From assembly GCF_001425005.1 (NCBI RefSeq), contig NZ_LMDB01000036.1, forward strand, positions 186,001 to 250,000: a stretch of DNA of 64,000 nucleotides. Direction: 5' to 3'. The notes under the pieces were generated by a model. The model saw only the letters and a list, made by a program, of their open reading frames with translations, had not been told where the DNA came from and did no database searches. Source of the DNA: Duganella sp. Root336D2. GTDB lineage: Bacteria; Pseudomonadota; Gammaproteobacteria; Burkholderiales; Burkholderiaceae_D. Below, piece after piece: positions 15,771-24,197 of the stretch; the stretch's first letter is position 1, and each line of letters opens with the position of its first letter. The translations under genes were made by a program, and so were the position numbers.

Positions 15771-16910
15771 TCAGGAGTTCAGGGTGAACTCGGTGAAGGA
15801 GGCGTCGGTCGGGGATTTCAGTTCTTCTTCCTCGACAGGTGGTGGCGCTTCCGCGCCATGGTTCAGCAGCCACAGCAAGTTGGTGGCGGAGTCGGCATTG
15901 GCCAGCGCCTCATCCTTGGTAATGGCGCCTTCCATGACCAGCTTGTACAGCGCCTGTTCGAAGGACTGCGAGCCCGGCGACAGGGATTTTTCCAGCGCTT
16001 CCTTGATCTGGCCGATCTCGCCCTTCTCGATCAAGTCCGAGATGTAGCGGGTGTTGACCATGATTTCGACCGCCGGCGTGCGGGTGCCGCCGCCGGCCGA
16101 ACGGATCAGGCGCTGCGAGACGATTGCCTTGATGGTCGAGGACAAGTCCTGCAGCAGGGCCGGGCGGTTCTCGATCGGGTAGAAGGAAATGATACGGTTC
16201 AGCGCGTTGTACGAGTTGTTCGCGTGCAGGGTGGCCAGCACCAGGTGGCCCGACTGCGCGTACGCCATTGCCGACGCCATGGTCTCGCGGTCGCGGATCT
16301 CACCGATCAGGATGCAGTCCGGCGCCTGGCGCATCGAGTTGCGCAGCGCGGTGTAGAAGTCTTTGGCATCGGCGCCGATTTCGCGCTGGTTGACGATCGA
16401 CTTCTTGTTGCGGAACAGGTACTCGATCGGGTCTTCCAGCGTCAGGATGTGGCCCGAACGCAGCTCGTTGCGGTGGTCCAGCATGGACGCGATGGTGGTC
16501 GACTTGCCGGAACCGGTGGCGCCGACCAGCAGCACCAGGCCGCGTTTTTCCATGATCATGTCGGCCAGTACCGGCGGCAGGCCCAGTTCGCCCAGCGGCG
16601 GGATGGCCGCAGGGACGAAACGGAACACGGCGGAAATGCTGCCGCGCTGGCGGAAGGCCGACAGACGGAAACGGCCCAGGTTGGCCACGGAGATACCCAT
16701 GTTCAGCTCATTGGACGTGTCCAGTTCTTCCAGCTGCTCGGGCGAGCAGACCTCAGCCAGCAAGGCCTCCAGGTTTTCGGGCTCGAGCTTTTGCTGGTTG
16801 ATCGGGATCAGAAGACCGTTGATCTTCAAATGCACCGGCGAGCCTACGGCGAAAAACATATCCGAGGCGTTTTTTTCCTTCATTAGCTGGAACAGGCGGT
16901 CCATAGCCAT
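15771..16910 (-). CDS. pilU: Type IV pilus retraction ATPase PilU
   Basis: The 379-residue hexameric secretion ATPase opens with MDRLFQLMKEKNASDMFF, characteristic of PilU. It has Walker A GATGSGKS, an Asp box (ILTLEDPIEYLF), Walker B ILIGEIRDRE and a His box LATLHANNS. The acidic C-terminal extension (PPPVEEEELKSP) is longer than in PilT, as expected for PilU. PilU assists PilT in pilus retraction. pilT is not adjacent, and here pilU follows dapD by 24 bp, a position with no obvious functional link to lysine synthesis. It is not part of the Tad locus at the other end of the window. Confidence 0.93.
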   Translation of the reverse strand: MAMDRLFQLMKEKNASDMFFAVGSPVHLKINGLLIPINQQKLEPENLEALLAEVCSPEQLEELDTSNELNMGISVANLGRFRLSAFRQRGSISAVFRFVPAAIPPLGELGLPPVLADMIMEKRGLVLLVGATGSGKSTTIASMLDHRNELRSGHILTLEDPIEYLFRNKKSIVNQREIGADAKDFYTALRNSMRQAPDCILIGEIRDRETMASAMAYAQSGHLVLATLHANNSYNALNRIISFYPIENRPALLQDLSSTIKAIVSQRLIRSAGGGTRTPAVEIMVNTRYISDLIEKGEIGQIKEALEKSLSPGSQSFEQALYKLVMEGAITKDEALANADSATNLLWLLNHGAEAPPPVEEEELKSPTDASFTEFTLNS

Positions 16911-16934
16911 TTTTTGGGTATCTCCTTGTTACGG

Positions 16935-17756
16935 TTATACGCCGCGCAGCAATTCGTTAATGCCTGTTTTGGCGCGGGTTTGCGCATCGACGCGCTTGAC
17001 GATGACGGCGCAGTACAGGCTGTACTTGCCATCGGCCGACGGCAACGAGCCCGAAACCACCACGGAGCCGGCCGGCACACGGCCGTAGAATACCTCGCCG
17101 GTGGTGCGGTCGTAAATCTTGGTCGACTGGCCGATGTACACGCCCATCGAAATGACCGAGTTTTCTTCCACAATCACGCCTTCCACGATCTCGGAACGGG
17201 CGCCGATGAAGCAGTTGTCTTCGATGATGGTCGGGTTGGCCTGCATTGGCTCCAGCACGCCGCCGATGCCCACGCCGCCGGACAGGTGCACGTTCTTGCC
17301 GATCTGCGCGCAGGAACCCACGGTGGCCCAGGTGTCGACCATCGCGCCTTCGTCAACGTAGGCGCCGATGTTCACGTAGGAAGGCATCAGCACCACGTTC
17401 TTGCCGATGAAGGAACCGCGGCGCGCCACAGCTGGCGGCACCACGCGGAAGCCGCCCTTGGCGAAATCTTCGGCCGAGTAGTTGGCGAACTTGGTAGGAA
17501 CCTTGTCGTAGAACTGCATGGTGCCGTCGGACGGCATGACCACGTTGTTCTCCAGGCGGAACGACAGCAGCACGGCCTTCTTGACCCACTGGTTGACGAT
17601 CCAGGCGCCGTTTTCTTTCTGGGCTACGCGCAGCGAGCCGTTGTCCAGGCCGGCCAGCACGTGGCTGACGGCGTCGCGCACTTCGGCAGTGGCGTTGGAC
17701 GGGTTGATCTCGGCGCGGTTGTCCCACGCGGCTTCAATAATTTGCTGGATGCTCAT
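16935..17756 (-). CDS. dapD: Tetrahydrodipicolinate N-succinyltransferase
   Basis: The 273-residue left-handed beta-helix acyltransferase uses succinyl-CoA in the fourth step from aspartate semialdehyde toward diaminopimelate. The N-terminal helical domain (QQIIEAAWDNRAEINP) is followed by hexapeptide repeats over about 105-210 (GKNVVLMPSYVNIGAYVDEG, GKNVHLSGGVGIGGV, IIEDNCFIGARSEIVEGV) and a C-terminal beta hairpin. The start overlaps the dapC stop by 4 bp (ATGA), so the two are made as a coupled pair. Confidence 0.96.
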   Translation of the reverse strand: MSIQQIIEAAWDNRAEINPSNATAEVRDAVSHVLAGLDNGSLRVAQKENGAWIVNQWVKKAVLLSFRLENNVVMPSDGTMQFYDKVPTKFANYSAEDFAKGGFRVVPPAVARRGSFIGKNVVLMPSYVNIGAYVDEGAMVDTWATVGSCAQIGKNVHLSGGVGIGGVLEPMQANPTIIEDNCFIGARSEIVEGVIVEENSVISMGVYIGQSTKIYDRTTGEVFYGRVPAGSVVVSGSLPSADGKYSLYCAVIVKRVDAQTRAKTGINELLRGV

Positions 17757-18970
17757 GATTTCTTCAGTTGTTGGCAGAATTGGACGATACGGCGCGCCGC
17801 TTCCAGGCCTTCCCCGGTTTCGGCAACCAGCGCCATGCGGATGCGGTTGCGGCCCGGGTTGCTGCCGTGGGCGTCGCGCGCCAGGTAACTACCCGGCAGC
17901 ACGGTGACATTGTACTCGGCGTGCAGGCGGCGCGCGAATTCGGTGTCGGACAGGCCGCTGCGGGTCACGTCGGCCCACAAATAGAAGCCGGCGTCCGGCA
18001 TTTGCACCTCCAGCACCTCCTGGATAAGGGGTGTGATGGCGGCGAACTTAGCGCGGTATTGTGCGCGGTTTTCCTCGACATGGGTTTCGTCGGCCCAGGC
18101 GGCGACAGAGGCGGCCTGCACATGCGGGCCCATGGCGCCGCCGTGGTAGGTGCGGTACAGCAGGAATTTCTTCAGCACTTGCGCATCGCCGGCCACGAAG
18201 CCGGAGCGCATGCCCGGCACATTCGAACGCTTGGACAGGCTGGAAAACACCACCAGGCGGGCATATGGCTCGCCTTCCCTGGTCAGGCCCAGAATATTGG
18301 CGGCCTGCATGGCGCCCAGCGGCGGCTCGTCGCCATGGTAGATCTCCGAATAGCACTCGTCGGCGGCGATGATGAAGTTATAGCGTTCCGACAGCGCGAA
18401 CAGGTGCTCCCAGTCGGTCAGCGTCAGCACGGCGCCGGTCGGGTTGCCCGGCGAGCAGAGATACAGCAGGCGTACGCGCTGCCAGACTGCTTCCGGCACG
18501 CTGTCGTAATCCGGGGAGAAGTTGCGGGCCGGGTCGGAATTGACGAAATACGGCTCGGCGCCGGCCAGGAAAGCCGCGCCTTCATAGATCTGGTAGAACG
18601 GGTTAGGGCACATCACCAGCGCGCCGGTATCGGGCGCGATCACCGTCTGCGCGAACGAGAACAGTGCCTCGCGCGAACCGTTCACCGGCAGCACCTGGGT
18701 AGCGCGGTCCAGCGTCGGCAGGCCGTAGCGGCGCTCCAGCCAGGACGCGATGGCATTGCGCAGCGCCTCGCTGCCGGCCGTTACCGGGTAGTTGGCCAGG
18801 CCATCCAGGTTATCGATCAGTGCCTGGCGGATGAAGGCCGGGGTGGGGTGCTTCGGCTCGCCCATGCCCAGGCTGATCGGCTTGAAAGCGGGGTTGGGCG
18901 TGCTGCCGGCGAAGAGCTGGCGCAGTTTTTCAAACGGGTAGGACTGCAGCTTGTCGAGATGTGGATTCAT
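17753..18970 (-). CDS. dapC: N-succinyldiaminopimelate aminotransferase
   Basis: This fold-type I PLP aminotransferase has about 405 residues. The N-terminus MNPHLDKLQSYPFEKLRQLF is that of proteobacterial DapC. The PLP lysine lies in FSSLSKRSNVPGMRSGF, and the NPTGAVL and ADECYSE motifs are present. It transfers the amino group from glutamate to N-succinyl-2-amino-6-ketopimelate. I choose the ATG at 18970: an in-frame ATG at 18994 exists, but a TATAAT at 18997-19002 would put the transcription start downstream of it. dapC, dapD and then pilU follow in order. Confidence 0.93.
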   Translation of the reverse strand: MNPHLDKLQSYPFEKLRQLFAGSTPNPAFKPISLGMGEPKHPTPAFIRQALIDNLDGLANYPVTAGSEALRNAIASWLERRYGLPTLDRATQVLPVNGSREALFSFAQTVIAPDTGALVMCPNPFYQIYEGAAFLAGAEPYFVNSDPARNFSPDYDSVPEAVWQRVRLLYLCSPGNPTGAVLTLTDWEHLFALSERYNFIIAADECYSEIYHGDEPPLGAMQAANILGLTREGEPYARLVVFSSLSKRSNVPGMRSGFVAGDAQVLKKFLLYRTYHGGAMGPHVQAASVAAWADETHVEENRAQYRAKFAAITPLIQEVLEVQMPDAGFYLWADVTRSGLSDTEFARRLHAEYNVTVLPGSYLARDAHGSNPGRNRIRMALVAETGEGLEAARRIVQFCQQLKKS

Positions 18971-18996
18971 GGCGCGTACGGCTGGTTGAACCATTG

Positions 18997-19002
18997 ATTA
19001 TA
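18997..19002 (-). promoter_or_regulatory. Candidate -10 element for dapC-dapD-pilU
   Basis: A perfect TATAAT reads on the minus strand about 27 bp upstream of the chosen dapC start. No good -35 hexamer sits at the usual distance, so the promoter call is tentative. Its position argues against translation starting at the upstream ATG. Confidence 0.4.
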
Positions 19003-19059
19003 GCCGTACTGGGCAACTGTGGCGTTGCTGCAAAATTGACAAGAGGCTATGATCGATAC

Positions 19060-20883
19060 ATGAAGGCCACAACTCCCGAACCTGACCTGCTCGTGCAGGA
19101 AACTGTACGCGATGCCGCCGTGACCCGGCGTGTCGGGCAGTTACGCTTGATCGCCGGCCTGATGCAAGGCGCTATATTGTATTTTTTATATCGCGCGCAG
19201 CAATCTGGCGCCTGGCCCGCGAATCAGGCCGCACTGTATTTGCCGCTGGTGCTGGCCGCGATCGTGCTGCCGGCGCTGCTGATTTCCAGCCTGGGCCACC
19301 TGGAACGGCGGCCATTGGCCTTGTGGCTGGGGGCCGCTGCCGCAGTACTGGCCATGGTTGGCATGCATGACGCCTGGCGCAATGCCCTCGACCACGCGCC
19401 CGTGCTGCGCCCAAGCTTCCTGGTGTTCCCGTTCTGCATAGGCTTCTTCTTCGTCGCCCACAGCCTGGTGATGGCCGGTGCACACGACCGGCGCTGGGTC
19501 GCGCATTACGCCACCTGCTTTGAAAGCGCCTGGAAGCTCGCCATCCAGCTATTGTTCGCCGGCTTATTCCTGCTTGGCGTGTGGCTGGTGATGTGGATGG
19601 GCGCGGCACTGTTTGGCCTGTTGAAGCTGGATTTCCTCGAACGGCTGCTGTTGAAGTCCTGGTTCTCGGTACCGCTGGTGTGCGTGGCGTTTTCCAGTGC
19701 CATGCATACCACCGACGTGCGGCCTGCCATCGTGCGCGGCATCCGCAGCCTGTTGCTGGTGCTGATGGCGTGGATCCTGCCGATCGCCATGCTGCTGGTC
19801 GGCGGCTTCCTTGCGTCGTTACCGTTTACCGGCCTTGAGGTCTTGTGGCAGACGCGCCACGCCACGGCCGTACTGCTGGCAAGTTGCGCGGTGCTGGTGG
19901 TGCTGGTCAATGCCGCTTTCCAGGCCGGCGACGCGGCGGGCGGGCTGGCGCGCATCGTGCGCCTTGCGGCCCGGGTAGCATGCTTCTTGCTGACGCCGCT
20001 GGCGGTGCTGGGCGTGTATGCGCTTGGCTTGCGGGTGGCCGATTACGGCTGGACGCCGGACCGGGTGATCGCGGCAGCCTGCCTGCTGGTGGCCTTGTCC
20101 TATGCCGGCGGATACCTGCTTGCCGCGGTGCGCCGTGGCGGTCCCTGGCTGGATGGCCTGCGCCAGGTGAATATTGCCGCAGCATTCCTGTCGCTGGCGG
20201 TGTCGCTTGCCATGTTCACGCCGGTCGCCGATCCGGCCCGCATTTCCGTGGCCGACCAGGTGGCGCGCCTGGCGCGCGGCGCCACGCCTGCCGACAAGTT
20301 CGACTACGGATTCCTGCGTTACCATGGCGCGCGTTACGGCATGCAGGCATTGCAGGCGCTGGCTGCACGCGGCGCAGGTCCTCAGGCCGCGGCCGTACGT
20401 ATTCGCGCGGCCGATGCACTGGACGAGCGTTATGAGGGCGGGACGGCAGCGCGGGCATCTGCTCCAGCCGCCGGGCCGCCTGACCTCCGCGTGTGGCCAA
20501 AGGGCGCGCAATTGCCGGCTGGCTTCCTTACGCAGGATTGGATGAGGACGTGGCAACCGTACACGCCGCCAAGCTGCATGCGCGGTTTGGGCAGGCGCTG
20601 TGATGCCATCGTGCTTGATGGCGATGGCGATGGCCGGCCGGATGTGCTGGTGCTGGGTGAGGAGCGCGGCGACGGCGCCGCACTGCTATCGGAGCGAAAT
20701 GGCAAATGGGAAGTCATCGGCCGGCCGTCAACGGCCCTCGCCGGTTGCCCGCGCTTGCAGCAACGCTTGCGGGCCGGCCAGTTCAAACTCTCTCCCACGC
20801 CCTTGCGCGACATCGAGGTGGACGGCCAGCGCATCGTCCTGGTACCGCCGGAACCCGAGCTGCCTGATTGCGCGCCGCGCTAG
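19060..20883 (+). CDS. DUF4153 family membrane protein with Ca-loop-like C-terminus
   Basis: The 607-residue protein starts at the ATG at 19060; an open frame upstream lacks hydrophobic or family-like character. The first ~390 residues contain about ten hydrophobic helices, for example LYLPLVLAAIVLPALLISSL, and the DUF4153 landmark segments around FLVFPFCIGFFFVAHSL and MHTTDVRPAIVRGI. The C-terminal ~200 residues are soluble and contain D520-G-D-G-D-G-R-P-D528, a calcium-binding loop of the FG-GAP/dockerin type. No function is known for DUF4153. It is convergent with the Mut7-C gene, and the two stops overlap in CTAG (20880-20883). Confidence 0.82.
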   Translation: MKATTPEPDLLVQETVRDAAVTRRVGQLRLIAGLMQGAILYFLYRAQQSGAWPANQAALYLPLVLAAIVLPALLISSLGHLERRPLALWLGAAAAVLAMVGMHDAWRNALDHAPVLRPSFLVFPFCIGFFFVAHSLVMAGAHDRRWVAHYATCFESAWKLAIQLLFAGLFLLGVWLVMWMGAALFGLLKLDFLERLLLKSWFSVPLVCVAFSSAMHTTDVRPAIVRGIRSLLLVLMAWILPIAMLLVGGFLASLPFTGLEVLWQTRHATAVLLASCAVLVVLVNAAFQAGDAAGGLARIVRLAARVACFLLTPLAVLGVYALGLRVADYGWTPDRVIAAACLLVALSYAGGYLLAAVRRGGPWLDGLRQVNIAAAFLSLAVSLAMFTPVADPARISVADQVARLARGATPADKFDYGFLRYHGARYGMQALQALAARGAGPQAAAVRIRAADALDERYEGGTAARASAPAAGPPDLRVWPKGAQLPAGFLTQDWMRTWQPYTPPSCMRGLGRRCDAIVLDGDGDGRPDVLVLGEERGDGAALLSERNGKWEVIGRPSTALAGCPRLQQRLRAGQFKLSPTPLRDIEVDGQRIVLVPPEPELPDCAPR

Positions 20884-21626
20884 CCGCCGGCCACGCCCTG
20901 GCTCGCCAGCAGCGCCGTCATCCGGCGCCAGTGCGAGCCGCGCCAGAAAACGCCCCGGCAAACGTCGCAAGTCAGGAATTGCTCCTGCGAAGCCCGCACC
21001 GATGGCGGCAATTGCGCCGCCACATCGGCCTTCGCCACTTGCCGCAGCGGCGCATTGCAGGCCAGGCAAAGCGTAAACGGCCGCGCGCTGGCTGCCAGGT
21101 CCAGGCGCCGGAAGATCTCCGCAAACTGCTCCGCAGGCTTCAACGCCCGCACATAGCAGCCATGCGTGATCCCGCGCCGCTTCAGCAGGTCGCGGTCGCG
21201 GGTGAGGGCAACGCGCCCTTCCTCCTCCGACAGCGAGGCCACGGTCGGATCGTCAATCCGGTTGTCATACAGCGTGTCGAAGCCCGCCATGCGCAGCAGC
21301 CGCGCCAGCCCGCCCAGATGGGCGTCGGCCACGAAACGCATCACACGCAAAGGTTCGGCGCGCACCCGCAACAGGGGTCGCACGTCGAAAGCCTCGAACT
21401 TGGGATAGACCGCCACCCGGTCGCCATCGCACAGGATGCGCTCGAAGCCCGATGATTCGCCGTTGACCAGGATCAGTTCAACCTCGGTATGCGGCACGCC
21501 GAGCGCCTCGATCATGTGCTTGGTGGTAGCGGCACGGGCGCACGTCACCGTGAATTCAACCTTGCGACGCCCGCGCGGCAGGAAGTCGTTTAGTTCTTCG
21601 TAGAAGCGGAAGGTGGCGCTGACCAT
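20880..21626 (-). CDS. Ubiquitin-like plus Mut7-C RNase domain protein
   Basis: The 248-residue two-domain protein has an N-terminal ~85-residue ubiquitin-like/ThiS-type domain (FRFYEELNDFLP to ILCDGDRVAVYPKFEAFD). It is followed by a Mut7-C domain (about 92-240) with the PIN-like start FVADAHLGGLARLLRMAGFDT, the acidic site LTRDRDLLKRRG and a zinc ribbon formed by CLAC and CDVC. By family knowledge this is a putative RNase, but the substrate is unknown. Its start lies 37 bp inside the end of the upstream LysR gene in another frame, an unusually long same-strand overlap that suggests co-expression. Confidence 0.88.
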   Translation of the reverse strand: MVSATFRFYEELNDFLPRGRRKVEFTVTCARAATTKHMIEALGVPHTEVELILVNGESSGFERILCDGDRVAVYPKFEAFDVRPLLRVRAEPLRVMRFVADAHLGGLARLLRMAGFDTLYDNRIDDPTVASLSEEEGRVALTRDRDLLKRRGITHGCYVRALKPAEQFAEIFRRLDLAASARPFTLCLACNAPLRQVAKADVAAQLPPSVRASQEQFLTCDVCRGVFWRGSHWRRMTALLASQGVAGG

Positions 21627-22531
21627 GCGTCAGTATAAGGTGATTGCGCTGGCTGTCGCTGGTTCCGGGCGATCTCTGCCTTCAGCCATTTACGGAATGC
21701 CCGCACCTGCGGTTTTTGCATGGCGTGTGGAGGGATCACCAAATAGTATTCGTCCGCGCAAGGTATGGCGAGGTCGAACAGGCGCACCAGATGTCCCGAG
21801 GCAATCTCCTGCATTGCCACGATATGACGCACCAGCGCTACCCCGTCACCGTCGACGGCGGCACGAATCTGCATGGATAAGTCATCGAACATGACACCGC
21901 CGGAGGGTTCAGGCAGGCACAGTTCGGCCGCCTGGAACCACGGTGTCCAGGGGTCCTCCGAACGCAGCAGGGTGGCCTGTTCCAAGTCACTTGGACAGCG
22001 CGGCAATTCGCCCTGACGGTAACGCGGGCTCGCTACAGGATAGAGCACCTCGCCGCTCAGGCGCTCCGTTTCCAGCCCGGGATATTTGCCGCGTCCGAAA
22101 CGGATGCCGATATCGATCCCTTCCTGCGCCAGGTCCTGTAACTGCTGGCCGACTTGCAGGATTACTTCAACCTCTGGATGTTGTTCGATAAATTGCCGCA
22201 GCCGGGGCGCCAGCCAGCGTGCCGCAAAGGAGGGGATCGATGTCACGCTCAAGCGCTGCAACCCTTGCTGCGGTCGCAACTCGGCCGCGCCATCCGCCAA
22301 CTCCGCCAGGCAGCGCGCCACGGTAGCGGCATAGCGTTGTGCCTCAGGCGTCGCAGTGACCTGTCGCCCATTGCGGGTGAACAGTTGCACGCCCAGCTCC
22401 TCTTCCAGGGTTCTTACCTGATGGCTGATTGCTCCGTGCGTCAGGCACAGTTCCGCCGCCGCGCGCGAAAAATTATCGTGGCGAACCGCCGCCTCAAAGG
22501 CGCGCAGTGCGGAAAGGTTGGGAAGTCGCAT
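21590..22531 (-). CDS. LysR-family transcriptional regulator (GcvA-like)
   Basis: The 313-residue protein has an N-terminal winged helix (LSALRAFEAAVRHDNFSRAA, then HGAISHQVRTLEEELGVQLF) and a C-terminal periplasmic-binding-like effector domain (about 90-300). The pattern LPNLSALRAFEAA and SHQVRTLE resembles GcvA-type regulators. It is divergent from a glutathione S-transferase gene with about 98 bp between the starts, so the GST is the most likely target by the usual LysR arrangement. The tail overlaps the Mut7-C gene. Confidence 0.92.
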   Translation of the reverse strand: MRLPNLSALRAFEAAVRHDNFSRAAAELCLTHGAISHQVRTLEEELGVQLFTRNGRQVTATPEAQRYAATVARCLAELADGAAELRPQQGLQRLSVTSIPSFAARWLAPRLRQFIEQHPEVEVILQVGQQLQDLAQEGIDIGIRFGRGKYPGLETERLSGEVLYPVASPRYRQGELPRCPSDLEQATLLRSEDPWTPWFQAAELCLPEPSGGVMFDDLSMQIRAAVDGDGVALVRHIVAMQEIASGHLVRLFDLAIPCADEYYLVIPPHAMQKPQVRAFRKWLKAEIARNQRQPAQSPYTDAWSAPPSASTKN

Positions 22532-22629
22532 GTGAGTGGTATTAGCAAGGCGGTCAAAAATATATCGTTTTGGCTAGTAATTGGCAAGCAATATCATGCG
22601 CTTACTGTTAACCAAACCCGAGCATTACC

Positions 22630-23292
22630 ATGAGTTTCAAACTATATGTAGACAGCCAGTTCATCAGTCCTTACGCCATTTCCGCTTTTGTTGCCCTGCG
22701 CGAAAAAGGCCTGGAGTTTGCGATCGAGACCGTCGACCTGGATGCCGGCCAGAACAAGGAATCGTCCTATACCGCCAAGGCCCTGACCGGCCGCGTGCCC
22801 TGCCTGGTGCACGACGACTTCATGCTGACCGAGTCGAGTGCCATTACCGAATACCTGGAAGAGATGTACCCTGCACCGAGATACCCGAGCTTGTACCCGG
22901 TGCAGACGGAGAAGCGTGCCATTGCTCGCCAGATCCAGGCCTGGATTCGCAGCGACCTGCTGGCGCTGAGGGAAGACCGCAGCACCTACACGGTGTTCTA
23001 CAAACGGGCGGACCAGCCCGAACAGCCGCTCTCGCCCGCCGCCCAGGCGGCCGCGGACAAGCTGCTGCGGCTGGCCGACCGCGTGGTCAACGGCGATTGC
23101 CTGTTCGGTAGCTGGTGCATTGCCGACACTGACCTCGCCATCATGCTGAGCCGCCTGGTGGTGAACGGCGACCCGGTGCCGCAAAAACTCAAGGATTACG
23201 TGGCCTTCCAGTCTCAGCGCGACTCCTTGCAAGCGTGGCTGAAGAAAATCAACCCGGTGCCATTGCAGCACACGAAGACGTTGGGCACCTGA
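22630..23292 (+). CDS. yfcF: Glutathione S-transferase, YfcF-like
   Basis: The 220-residue protein has a thioredoxin-like N-terminal domain (about 1-80) with FISPYAISAFVALREKGL, GRVPCLVHDDF (cis-Pro) and the glutathione-binding LTESSAITEYLEE. An all-helical C-terminal domain contains GSWCIADTDLAIML. The pattern matches E. coli YfcF, which has glutathione transferase and peroxide-protective activity. It is divergent from the LysR regulator and convergent with the MerR gene. The intergenic DNA between it and lysR is comparatively A+T-rich and should hold both promoters. Confidence 0.88.
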   Translation: MSFKLYVDSQFISPYAISAFVALREKGLEFAIETVDLDAGQNKESSYTAKALTGRVPCLVHDDFMLTESSAITEYLEEMYPAPRYPSLYPVQTEKRAIARQIQAWIRSDLLALREDRSTYTVFYKRADQPEQPLSPAAQAAADKLLRLADRVVNGDCLFGSWCIADTDLAIMLSRLVVNGDPVPQKLKDYVAFQSQRDSLQAWLKKINPVPLQHTKTLGT

Positions 23293-23340
23293 AAGACCAC
23301 GGCAGTCGTCAGGGGGGGCGGGCGCGGCGTCGGGCCGGCT

Positions 23341-23727
23341 CTATGCAACGGCCGCGCCGGCGCGCATCGGGCACTCCTCCATCTGCGCACCGAGGCGGCG
23401 CACCAGCTCGCCGCGCAGTTCCTGCAGGCCGCCGATGCGGCGGTCAATATCGGCCAGCTTGCCCTGCAGGGCCTCACGCAATGCCGCGGCGGTGGCTGCG
23501 CTGTCGCGGGCCGGGGCCAAGAGCAGGGGCAGGTCGGCTTCGATCTCCTGCAAGGTAAAGCCCAGTGCCTGCGCCAGGCGGATATAGCGCAGCCAGTCGG
23601 CCGCTTCCTCCGGATAGTCGCGGTAGCCGTTGACGCTGCGGCGCGCGGCCAGCAAGCCACGCTTCTCGTAATAGCGCAAGGTATCGCGGCTGAGGCCTGT
23701 CGCCTCGGCCAGTTCGCCGATCTGCAT
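23341..23727 (-). CDS. MerR-family transcriptional regulator
   Basis: The ATG at 23727 gives 128 residues. The winged-helix start MQIGELAEATGLSRDTLRYYEK, then GYRDYPEEAADWLRYI, is classical MerR, followed by a long dimerisation helix (about 85-115). The tail has a single cysteine (EECPMRAG) rather than the Cys clusters of metal sensors, so a metal ligand is not obvious. It is divergent from a small membrane protein gene whose promoter has a MerR-type dyad (23754-23773). The effector is unknown. Confidence 0.9.
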   Translation of the reverse strand: MQIGELAEATGLSRDTLRYYEKRGLLAARRSVNGYRDYPEEAADWLRYIRLAQALGFTLQEIEADLPLLLAPARDSAATAAALREALQGKLADIDRRIGGLQELRGELVRRLGAQMEECPMRAGAAVA

Positions 23728-23749
23728 GCTGCTGCTCCCAAAAAAGTGC

Positions 23750-23779
23750 TTGACCATGGAGTGTACTCCAAGGTTTAAG
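23750..23779 (+). promoter_or_regulatory. MerR-type promoter with operator dyad
   Basis: The -35 hexamer TTGACC (23750-23755) is followed by the 20-bp dyad CCATGGAGTGTACTCCAAGG (23754-23773) and a -10-like TTTAAG (23774-23779). The dyad overlaps the spacer, as in MerR-regulated promoters, and the spacer is about 18 bp, longer than the standard 17. It faces the downstream membrane-protein/VOC operon and lies just upstream of the merR start. Confidence 0.72.
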
Positions 23780-23788
23780 CTGCGCAGC

Positions 23789-24196
23789 ATGAAAACCCAA
23801 AACATCCACAAGCTGGTGCGCGCCAGCGCCGCCTACGACCTGCTGCTTACCGCACCCTTTGCCACCCCATGGACCTTCGCCCTTGCGCACGGCCAGCTGT
23901 CCGCGCTGAATCAGGCGCTGGGCGGCCTGCCGCTGCCGGCCTTCGGCGCCATGCACCTCCTGTTTGCCTGCCTGATGGGAAGCATCGTGCTGGTCTGGTC
24001 CTGGCTGCGCCTGCGCGACCCGCAACCGCAATTCGCCACCTACGACGGCACCGCGCGCTTCCTGTTCAGCACCTGGTTTGCGTGGACATTGGCCGGCGGC
24101 GGGCTGCCGCTGGTGTGGCTGTTCATCGTCCCCGAGTTCGCATGGGGCGTCGCCCAGTGGTATGCTGTTCCTCCGTTGAGCAAAAGGAGAGGGTGA
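23789..24196 (+). CDS. Small membrane protein of unknown function
   Basis: The 135-residue protein starts at the ATG at 23789, a few bases after the predicted MerR promoter. It has about four hydrophobic segments, including AYDLLLTAPFATPWTFALA, AMHLLFACLMGSIVLVWSWL and FAWTLAGGGLPLVWLFIVP. I do not assign a family. It ends 1 base before the ATG of the VOC gene, so the two are co-transcribed and presumably controlled by the divergent MerR protein. Confidence 0.75.
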   Translation: MKTQNIHKLVRASAAYDLLLTAPFATPWTFALAHGQLSALNQALGGLPLPAFGAMHLLFACLMGSIVLVWSWLRLRDPQPQFATYDGTARFLFSTWFAWTLAGGGLPLVWLFIVPEFAWGVAQWYAVPPLSKRRG

Positions 24197-24197
24197 T

